Source: Achatina immaculata (taxonomy: Eukaryota; Mollusca; Gastropoda; Stylommatophora; Achatinidae). From it: a DNA stretch of 64,000 bases. Below the pieces are notes generated by a model, which saw only the letters and a list, made by a program, of their open reading frames with translations, did not search any database and was not told the DNA's origin. Below are positions 55,049-64,000 of this stretch, in pieces. The stretch is taken from assembly GCA_009760885.1 (NCBI GenBank), contig CM019710.1, forward strand, positions 3,353,133-3,417,132, read 5' to 3'. A program made the translations under genes and the position numbers. How positions within the stretch are numbered: position 1 is the first letter of the stretch; each line of letters starts with the position of its first letter.

Positions 55049-55244
55049 CATCCTAAACAAGCAGGTTGATGTTCGGAACTCATAGAACTTTCCCAGCATT
55101 ATTTTGCTTCACAGCTTCTCTGATGAGTGGTTCTGTCAGTATCTCATTAGCATAAACAACCAGCCATGGTAATAGCAAACTGTGTGTGCTGCATGGTCCG
55201 CTTTCTCAGTTCTTGTGTCGTTCGTCCTGAAATTATGGCCCTTG

Positions 55245-55680
55245 TTTCTGGTAGTGTAAGTTGGTGATGATGTTTCTGGTAGTGTGAGTTGGTGATGATG
55301 TTTCTTGTAGTGTAAGTTGGTGATGATGTTTCTTGTAGTGTAAGTTGGTGATGATGTTTCTGGTAGTGTAAGCTGGTGATGATGTTTCTTGTAGTGTAAG
55401 TTGGTGATGATGCTTCTGGTAGTGTAAGTTGGTGATGATGTTTCTTGTAGTGTAAGTTGGTGATGATGTTTCTTGTAGTGTAAGTTGGTGATGATGTTTC
55501 TTGTAGTGTAAGTTGGTGATGATGTTTCTTGTAGTGTAAGTTGGTGATGATGTTTTTGGTAGTGTAAGTTGGTGATGATGTTTTTGGTAGTGTAAGTTGG
55601 TGATGATGTTTTTGGTAGTGTAAGTTGGTGATGATGTTTCTTGTAGTGTAAGTTGGTGATGATGTTTTTGGTAGTGCTAG
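55245..55680. repeat. 28-bp minisatellite
   Basis: GTAGTGTAAGTTGGTGATGA + TGTTTCTT, about 15 units. Confidence 0.95.
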
Positions 55681-55819
55681 CTGTAGATGAAAGGGTCCAG
55701 TGCTAATGGTTCTGGAGATTTTCCACTACAGGGCAGTCTAGCAGGCAGTTTTCTGCAGTTTGTACCTGTCTGTGGAAGTGCATGCAGCGTGGTAGAGTCT
55801 GTGGTCACCCTATGAAAGT

Positions 55820-55995
55820 ATTTCTTAAGGCTGTTATCTGTGTGTACTGACTTAAGGCTGTTGTCTGTGTGTACCGACTTAATGCTGTTGTCTGTGTGTA
55901 CTGACTTAAGGCTGTTGTCTGTGTGTACCGACTTAAGGCTGTTGTCTGTGTGTACCGACTTAAGGCTGTTGTCTGTGTGTACTGACTTAAGCTTC
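55820..55995. repeat. 27-bp minisatellite
   Basis: TTAAGGCTGTTGTCTGTGTG + TACCGAC units. Confidence 0.93.
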
Positions 55996-56034
55996 CACAG
56001 CTCAGGCTGTTGATGTTTTTTACTCTGAGATTAT

Positions 56035-56460
56035 TCCTGGACATAGAGACATGCTGAGATTACTCTCGGACATGGAGATGTGGTGACATTACTCTTGGAC
56101 ATGAAGATGTGGTGAGATTACTCTCGGACATGGAGATGTGGTGACATTACTCTCAGACATAGAGATGTGGTGAGATTACTCTCGGACATGGAGATGTGGT
56201 GAGATTACTCTCAGACATAGAGATGTGGTGAGATCACTCTCGGACATAGAGATGTGGTGAGATTACTCTCGGACATGGAGATGTGGTGAGATTACTCTCG
56301 GACATGAAGATCTGGTGAGATTACTCTTGGACATGAAGATCTGGTGAGATTACTCTTGGACATGAAGATGTGGTGAGATTACTCTCGGACATAGAGACAT
56401 AGGGAGATTACTCTCGGACACACTGACGAGGTAAGATTACTCTTGGACACAGAGACGTGG
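56035..56460. repeat. 29-bp minisatellite
   Basis: GAGATTACTCTCGGACATGG + AGATGTGGT units. Confidence 0.95.
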
Positions 56461-57240
56461 CATAACTTGTTTTAAAACATGAACTTGATGACAGAATTTA
56501 TTTATCAGTCCTGACAGACATGTTCCCTACACGAACCAATGGCATCATTTATTAACCAGCACTGACATAATGATGGATTGTACAAAACAGTAACACAATT
56601 TATGAACCTTTTCTCATCCTGTGCCAACAATTTCTTAGAAAAACCAATTATTTTGTAACTGTGACCTTACATCAAAAGTTCTCTTAGATAAATTTCGTAA
56701 TTATTGATGACCTTCAGTTTGACGAACTTGTAGGGTGGAAGGGTTGCCTATAAAGTAATGGTGGTTTCAAATGAATTAAAGAAGTTTAATGAAGCATTTA
56801 ATCATAGATTACCCAGTATAAAGATGATTCACATAACAGATAATGTACATTACATATAAGCAGCATACAAAGTACAATGTAGGGGACATCCGGTAATTTA
56901 CCGTCAATATCGAGAAAATGGCGGCAAAATGATATTTCAGTTATCCGCAGTTTTGTCTAGAAAATCCAAAACCTGGAAAACTAATGTCCACCAACTGAAA
57001 ACACTAGTATATCCTTGGGGGGGGGGGGGGATTTACATATCCAAGTTTGTTATCAGGTTTGTCCAAACATTTCGCAGAGCAATCATGAAATAAAGAAGAT
57101 GAAGGGAAGAAATGCCACGAAGATGAAACAAATGAAGCTGTATATAAAACTTCAACATGTCTTCATTTTGTACAACATGGTTAAATGTAGTCAATGATTT
57201 ATTAATACATACTGAAACCTTTCCTCTCTCTCCTACATGC
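56461..57240. other. Intergenic, no feature
   Basis: Unique sequence with a G12 run near 57020. Confidence 0.4.
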
Positions 57241-57244
57241 ACAA

Positions 57245-57375
57245 TCATCACTGTTGCCTTTTACTCCCTTGAGAACATAGTCCACGGATAAAGGCTCTCC
57301 AGTCATCCCTGTTCTTGGATTTGTTCTCTACTTCCTTCCATGTGTATCCCTTGTCTCTGCGTGCTGTTCTCAGTT
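57245..57375 (-). mobile_element. RTE-type LINE 3' end
   Basis: TTTTACTCCCTTGAGAACAT ... same end as 13085 and 45905. Confidence 0.7.
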
Positions 57376-57414
57376 GATGTGTCAATTATGCAGCTTCCTT
57401 TCAGCTTCTGACTG

Positions 57415-57720
57415 TGTAACTTCATGTACATGTTCTAATACATATTGAAAACTTTCCTCTCTCTCTCTCCTACATGCTCCAATATGTATTGAAAACTTTC
57501 CTCTCTCTCTCTCCTACATGCTCAAATATGTACTGAAATATTTCCTCTCTCTCCTACATGTTCAAATATGTATTGAAAGCCTTTCCATCTCTCCTACATG
57601 CACTAATATCTATTGAAAACTTTCCTCTCCTACATGCTCTTACATGTATTGAAAACTTTCCTCTCTCCTACATGCTCTAATATGTATTGAAATCTTTCCT
57701 CTCTCTTCTACATGCTCCCA
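57415..57720. repeat. ~45-bp minisatellite
   Basis: AATATGTATTGAAAACTTTC + CTCTCTCTCTCCTACATGCT units. Confidence 0.9.
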
Positions 57721-58685
57721 ATACATCAATGGCTGTTCTCCACAGAAAGAAAGAATAATACAGACCTCATAAGAGGGCAGCAAACTACAGACCTGCTATC
57801 ACTGTGCACCACTCTACCCTGCTGGAACACTTGATTTCTGATATCTACCTATAATATCTTATTTTAAAACAAGACACACCAGGACATGTTCTACACACAC
57901 TTATCACTGTGCTTAATACAACACAGGCTATTCAACAACAACAAAACCAGTCAGTCCCTTTGAATATGGGACAAATTGTAAATAATTCAATGAATGAATT
58001 TAACACTTTAAAAAAAAAAAATATATGATAAAATATTTAGCCTTCTGGACTAAAGGCAGTTACACAGAGTTCAAATACGTGTTTCAAAAGATGTTAGAAT
58101 GAGGTGGACTTCCTCTGATGATCTGCAAATCTAACTGCTTTATATAATATATAAAGTTTGTGCTGAATGCAACATTTGTGACTCGCTCTTATGGACGGTA
58201 ACAAAACATAAACATTACGTTCCTCATATTATGAAGTTCTCGGTGTAAGGCAATATAATAATAGGAAACAGTGAAACATCAAACTCCTGCACATAACACT
58301 GAATGCTTTAAGTACAAAAGATGCTCATAGGCAAAAATTACATAGATGAAACACACGGCGGAAACAAAGATGATGTTTTGGTGAAAGATACACCCAGACA
58401 GCCACAAGAATAAAGACCACCTGCAGAATATCAGAAACTTATCAAAACTTGAAGAAAGATAAAAAAAAACAATCAAAATTATTCAGATGTGTCATAATAA
58501 GACCTGGCAATCACTGAAAAACACAAGGGAAAAAAGAAAGAAAGGGAGACAGAGAGAAAAATATAAGACAAGGCCAGTCAAAAGAAGCAAAAGAGGTAGC
58601 TGATCTAATTAGCAATGACCATATAAAATATCATATCTCTCCATACAATTACTAACACTAAACAACACAGCATCCAATGAATGTG
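57721..58685. other. Intergenic, no feature
   Basis: AT-rich unique sequence. Confidence 0.4.
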
Positions 58686-58689
58686 TCAC

Positions 58690-58880
58690 GATGGATGTGT
58701 CATTCCACTATTCCATATACAACAAAAGTTGGATAATGGAAACATTGCACTATTCCATATATAACAAAAGCTGGATCATGGAAACATTGCACTATTCTGT
58801 ATATAATAAAAGTTGGATCATGGATACATTCCACTATTCCATATATGACAAAAGTTGGATGCATTGCACTATTCCACAAA
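58690..58880. repeat. 42-bp repeat
   Basis: CACTATTCCATATATAACAA + AAGCTGGATCATGGAAACAT + TG, 4 units; open on + (HYSIYNKSWIMETL). Confidence 0.92.
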
Positions 58881-59094
58881 ACAAAATTGTATCACGAATT
58901 TGAACTCCAACATTTTTTTTTTTTGGCATTACACAGGGTAGATAGTAAAAATAAGAAACATTCCATTGTGTTATACAAGGTTTCATGTAAGAATGATACA
59001 ACATTCTTCCTCACAATTTACAGCAAAATGTAACAAATTCAACATTCCTCTGTGTTACAGAAGTGACTGATAGCAATACAACATTCTTCCCCAT

Positions 59095-59365
59095 GGTCAG
59101 TCATTTCCATGTGACTTGTTGAACTTTGCCTCCCTAACAGTTCTCTTGTAGGCCTCTCAGTTGTGAGCAAGATGGCCTGCTGCTGATGCATCCATTTGCA
59201 GATCATCAACGATGTCTTGTAGCCATCTTTGCCTTGGTCTTCCTCTCTTATGTACCCTTCCAAGAAGGTCTTCTCTAGATTATCATGACGTTTAATGTGT
59301 CCAAAATATTAAAGTTCTCTCTTTAATCCTCTTTACTAGCCAGCCTTCTTCAATATTAAGTTCTT
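59095..59365 (-). mobile_element. RTE-type LINE 3' fragment
   Basis: Same family as 14282, more diverged and abutting the next copy. Confidence 0.8.
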
Positions 59366-60015
59366 GTCATTCATTCATTCCTTTGCTTGTCCCTTGCGGA
59401 ACTTTGCCTCCCAAACAGCACTCCTGTAGGCCTCTCGGTTGTGAGCAAGATGGCCTGCTGCTGCTGCATCCATTTCCAGATCATCAACGATGTCCTGCAG
59501 CCATCTTCGTCTCGGTCTTCCTCTTTTTCTTTTTCCCACCATGTATCCTTCCAATACGGTCCTCTCCAAAGTATCATGACGTTTAATGTGGCCAAAATAT
59601 TTAAGTTTTCTCTCTTTAATCCTCTTCACTAGCCAGCCTTCTTGTAGTATGGATATATTTGTTCTTTTTTGTGTCCATGATATTTGAAGAACTCTTCTGT
59701 AGCATTTACATTCAAAGACATTTCGTGTTTCTCAGTTGTTTTGTTAAGTGTCCAGGTCTCACAGGCATATGTTGCCATGGGAAAGATGCATGCCCTTAAA
59801 AATCTTATTTTTGTAGTTCTGTCTGCTCCTCTCCACAGATTCTTTATTTGTTTTACTTTCTGATGAGCGATAGATGCCCTCCTTTTAATTTCCCTCATTG
59901 TATCTCCATTATTAGTTAGTAGTGATCCAAGATATTCAAAACTCTCCACTTCTTCCAATTTTTCCTCATTGATACATATTTCAGCTGCCTTGTTTGTTTT
60001 GTCAGTTGTCATCAA
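59366..60015 (-). mobile_element. RTE-type LINE C-terminal fragment
   Basis: ESFEYLGSLLTNNGDTMREI, ACETWTLNKTTEKH and GKRKRGRPRRRWLQDIVDDL, with one frameshift near 59640. The (CATT)n end at 59366 shows its 3' terminus. Confidence 0.9.
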
Positions 60016-60385
60016 TTCTTCCCCATAATCTACAACAAATGGTAACAATACAACATTCTTCCCAATAATCTACAACACATGGTAACAATACAACATTCTT
60101 CCCAATAATCTACAACAAATGGTAACAATACAACATTCTTCCCAATATTCTACAACAAATGGTAACAATACAACATTCTTCCCAATAATCTACAACAAAT
60201 GGTAACAATACAACATTCTTCCCAATAATCTACAACAAATGGTAACAATACAACATTCTTCCCAATAATCTACAACAAATGGTAACAATACAACATTCTT
60301 CCCAATAATCTACAACAAATGGTAACAATACAACATTCTTCCCAATAATCTACAACAAATGGTAACAATACAACATTCTACTTCA
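60015..60385. repeat. 40-bp minisatellite
   Basis: TTCTTCCCAATAATCTACAA + CAAATGGTAACAATACAACA, 9 units. The first unit overlaps the 5' edge of the LINE fragment. Confidence 0.95.
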
Positions 60386-60561
60386 CCACTGAAAATGACT
60401 GCTAACACACAAAACCCTGTCATGCATGGTCTGCACTGAATGATGATACTACACCTCATTCTCTCAAGTAACTGACGATATATCTTTCTCAGTCATAACA
60501 CAACAGAAAAAAAGACAATAACAATGACGACGAAAAATGTTGGTAACCATCAGGCCAAGTC

Positions 60562-60618
60562 TCATTTTGCATTCTGAGGTATCTGAGGGAGACCAAACTC
60601 ATCCACTGGCACACCACC
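60562..60618 (-). CDS. Possible last coding exon of a convergent gene
   Basis: On the minus strand a long pyrimidine tract (complement of 60619-60660) ends CTCATAG and is followed by 18 codons GGVPVDEFGLPQIPQNAK and a TGA. Composition and the strong acceptor look real; the protein is not recognised. The phase (0) does not match the donor I can see in the candidate upstream exon. Confidence 0.35.
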   Translation of the reverse strand, partial: GGVPVDEFGLPQIPQNAK

Positions 60619-60699
60619 CTATGAGGGGAGATGGGGGGTGTAGGGGGTGGGAGAGAGAAACACTTTAGTAAACATCATTGTGCTATATAGGAATATATT

Positions 60700-60850
60700 C
60701 ATGAATAATAAATTATATAAACATATTAACAGATAGCAAATGATATACATGAACATATTAACAAATAACTAATAGTATACAGAAACATATTAACAAATAA
60801 AAAATGGTATACAGGAACATATTAACAAATAACAAATGGTATACAGAGAA
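60700..60850. repeat. ~33-bp minisatellite
   Basis: GAACATATTAACAAATAACA + AATGGTATACA units. Confidence 0.9.
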
Positions 60851-60933
60851 AGAACAACAAAGAACAAGAGTTTAAACAAAAAAATTTAAACAAAAAAGAA
60901 ATATACTTTTTAAAATTCCTGCTATCAACCTGG

Positions 60934-62803
60934 CCTCTGTGGTCTGACAAATAAAATCTTATTATAACTACCAGAAAACCATGTCCAGACACCACCACTC
61001 TGTGGTCTAACAAATAAAATCTTATTATAACTACCAGAAAACCATGTCCAGACACCACCACTCTGTGGTCTGACAAATAAAATCTTATTATAACTACCAG
61101 AAAACCATGTCCAGACACCACCACTCTGTGGTCTAACAAATAAAATCTTATTATAACTACCAGAAAACCATGTCCAGACACCACCACTCTGTGGTCTAAC
61201 AAATAAAATCTTATTATAACTACCAGAAAACCATGTCCAGACACCACCACTCTGTGGTCTAACAAATAAAATCTTATTATAACTACGAGGAAACCATGTC
61301 CAGACACCACCACTCTGTGGTCTAACAAATAAAATCTTATTATAACTACTAGGAAACCAGACACCACCACTCTGTGGTCTAACAAATAAAATCTTATTAT
61401 AACTATGAGGAAACCATGTCCAGACACCACCACTCTGTGGTCTAACAAATAAAATCTTATTATAACTACCAGAAAACCATGTCTAGACACCACCACTCTG
61501 TAGTCTAACAAATAAAATCTTATTATAACTACCAGAAAACCATGTCCAGACACCACCACTCTGTGGTCTAACAAATAAAATCTTATTATAACTACTAGGA
61601 AACCATGTCCAGACACCACCACTCTGTGGTCTAACAAATAAAATCTTATTATAACTACCAGAAAACCATGTCCAGACACCACCACTCTGTGGTCTGACAA
61701 ATAAAATCTTATTATAACTACTAGGAAACCAGACACCACCACTCTGTGGTCTGACAAATAAAATCTTATTATAACTACCAGAAAACCATGTCCAGACACC
61801 ACCACTCTGTGGTCTGACAAATAAAATCTTATTATAACTACCAGAAAACCATGTCCAGACACCACCACTCTGTGGTCTGACAAATAAAATCTTATTATAA
61901 CTACCAGAAAACCATGTCCAGACCCACCACTCTGTGGTCTAACAAATAAAATCTTATTATAACTACCAGAAAACCATGTCCAGACACCACCACTCTGTGG
62001 TCTGACAAATAAAATCTTATTATAACTACCAGAAAACCATGTCCAGACACCACCACTCTGTGGTCTAACAAATAAAATCTTATTATAACTACCAGAAAAC
62101 CATGTCCAGACACCACCACTCTGTGGTCTGACAAATAAAATCTTATTATAACTACTAGGAAACCATGTCCAGACACCACCACTCTGTGGTCTGACAAATA
62201 AAATCTTATTATAACTACCAGAAAACCATGTCCAGACACCACCACTCTGTGGTCTAACAAATAAAATCTTATTATAACTACCAGAAAACCATGTCCAGAC
62301 ACCACCACTCTGTGGTCTGACAAATAAAATCTTATTATAACTACCAGAAAACCATGTCCAGACACCACCACTCTGTGGTCTAACAAATAAAATCTTATTA
62401 TAACTACCAGAAAACCATGTCCAGACACCACCACTCTGTGGTCTGACAAATAAAATCTTATTATAACTACTAGGAAACCAGACACCACCACTCTGTGGTC
62501 TGACAAATAAAATCTTATTATAACTACTAGGAAACCAGACACCACCACTCTGTGGTCTGACAAATAAAATCTTATTATAACTACTAGGAAACCAGACACC
62601 ACCACTCTGTGGTCTAACAAATAAAATCTTATTATAACTACTAGGAAACCAGACACCACCACTCTGTGGTCTGACAAATAAAATCTTATTATAACTACTA
62701 GAAAACCATGTCCAGACACCACCACTCTGTGGTCTAACAAATAAAATCTTATTATAACTACTAGGAAACCAGACACCACCACTCTGTGGTCTAACAAATA
62801 AAA
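60934..62803. repeat. 63/57-bp satellite, about 30 units
   Basis: Units GGTCTGACAAATAAAATCTT + ATTATAACTACCAGAAAACC + ATGTCCAGACACCACCACTCTGT cut in two; the short form lacks six bases. Both lengths are multiples of three and hold no minus-strand stop in the read frames, giving a huge artificial reading frame. Each unit has AATAAA on +. Confidence 0.96.
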
Positions 62804-62875
62804 GAAGAAGGAGCGGGGGACAGCAGAACTCCTTCTTTCTCAACCTTCCCTGAAATACGAGCTGGTGTTCCTTAC

Positions 62876-63125
62876 AGCCGATGTAGTGTAGATACTGAAG
62901 CACAGCTTGGGGACAGGTCACGGCAGCTATTTTTTTGTTGTCAGTCTCTGAGAGTTGTGCAATGCTTCTCTTAACAGACTCCACTGTCATGGGGGCTATG
63001 GTGATTACTGCTCCATTAGCCAGCTCTGGCTTGTTACTGGGGGGGGGGGGGGGGGGGTAACCAATGAAGATGTGGGGCAGGGTCTTGGTCACACTGATAT
63101 GACTCGCCAACCCTAATGCTAGCAT
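62876..63125 (-). CDS. Possible exon(s) of a convergent gene
   Basis: Minus strand reads MLALGLASHISVTKTLPHIF, IG, a poly-Pro run from a C-tract, then ELANGAVITIAPMTVESVKR, SIAQLSETDNKKIAAVTCPQ and AVLQYLHYIG before GTAAGG at 62875. The C-tract ending CCCAG at 63037 could be an acceptor. Codon use and amino-acid mix look coding, but I do not recognise the family. Confidence 0.35.
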
Positions 63126-63149
63126 GTCAGACTTGAGTCACTAACTGCC

Positions 63150-64000
63150 AAATTGGAGGGGGGTTTCATCCACTGTATCAGAACTATGTGAAAAAGGTTG
63201 GGGGTTTCATCCACTGTATCAGAACTAAGTGAAAAAGGTTGGGGGTTTCATCCACTGTATCAGAACTAAGTGAAAAAGGTTGGGGGTTGGGGGGGTTTCA
63301 TCCACTGTATCAGAACTAAGTGAAAAAGGTTGGGGGTTTCATCCACTGTATCAGAACTAAGTGAAAAAGGTTGGGGGTTTCATCCACTGTATCAGAACTA
63401 AGTGAAAAAGGTTGGGGATTGGGGGGGGGGGGGGGGGGGGTTTCATCCACTGTATCAGAACTAAGTGAAAAAGGTTGGGGGTTGGGGGGGGGGTTTCATC
63501 CACTGTATCAGAACTAAGTGAAAAATGTTGGGGGTTTCATCCACTGTATCAGAACTAAGTGAAAAAGGTTGGGGGGGGGGGGGGGTTTCATCCACTGTAT
63601 CAGAACTATGTGAAAAAGGTTGGGGGTTAGGGGGGGTTTCATCCACTGTATCAGAACTAAGTGAAAAAGGTTGGGGATTAGGGGGGGGGGTTTCATCCAC
63701 TGTATCAGAACTAAGTGAAAAAGGTTAGGGGTTGGGGGGGTTTCATCCACTGTATCAGAACTAAGTGAAAAAGGTGGGGGTTTCATCCACTGTATCAGAA
63801 CTAAGTGAAAAGGGTTGGGGGGGGGGGGGGTTTCATCCACTGTATCAGAACTAAGTGAAAAAGGTTGGGGGTTGGGGGGGGGGGTTTCATCCACTGTATC
63901 AGAACTAAGTGAAAAATGTTGGGGGTTTCATCCACTGTATCAGAACTAAGTGAAAAAGGTTGGGGGGGGGGGGGGGTTTCATCCACTGTATCAGAACTAT
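63150..64000. repeat. G-run minisatellite (~43-62 bp)
   Basis: TTTCATCCACTGTATCAGAA + CTAAGTGAAAAAGGTTGGGGG units with G runs of 5-20 between them, running off the right edge. Confidence 0.96.

Noticed and set aside
60822..63125. A 767-codon minus-strand frame
   Set aside because: Most of it is the 63/57-bp satellite whose unit length is a multiple of three; openness follows from the repeat, not coding selection. Only its upstream end is kept as a possible exon.

Overview
The window is animal nuclear DNA, AT-rich and intron-rich. It is very dense in minisatellites, non-LTR retrotransposon remnants and tRNA-derived SINEs. The exon sequences and the repeat style suggest an invertebrate, most likely a mollusc and perhaps a gastropod; that assignment is inference, not demonstrated. 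There are no prokaryotic features.

One gene dominates. A membrane receptor guanylate cyclase (natriuretic-peptide-receptor / Gyc76C type) runs on the + strand from 4710 to a stop codon ending at 47442. I find 21 exons, all with GT/AG borders and with phases that join without a break into 861 residues. They encode the membrane-proximal part of the ligand-binding ectodomain, one transmembrane helix, a kinase-homology domain without the catalytic HRD aspartate, a signalling helix, and a complete class III cyclase domain that keeps both metal aspartates and the guanine-specifying Glu and Cys. The N-terminal exons and promoter lie upstream of the window.

Layout: 1-700 is a 34-bp minisatellite. 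1113-4388 is an inserted L1/Tx1-like LINE (minus strand) with a long open ORF and a 13-bp target duplication. 4710-47442 is the cyclase gene; its introns hold about 30 tandem arrays, fragments of several RTE-type LINEs, tRNA-SINEs, a U2-snRNA-like retroposed element, inverted Penelope-like units, hAT-like MITEs and two large tandem duplications (583 bp and 1519 bp). 47443-60560 is intergenic or 3' flank, again mostly minisatellites. 60562-63125 may hold the 3' end of a second, convergent minus-strand gene, split by a 1.9-kb satellite. 63150-64000 is a G-run-rich array.

The most unusual pattern is that several intronic minisatellites appear to be amplified exon/intron junctions. The repeat starts in the last coding bases of an exon, carries the 5' splice site, and continues into the intron (exons 1, 2, 3, 10, 11, 17). 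At exon 5 the 3' splice site is duplicated 27 nt upstream, in frame. The 1519-bp duplication likewise copied the first bases of exon 13. Together these give one receptor gene many decoy or alternative splice sites.
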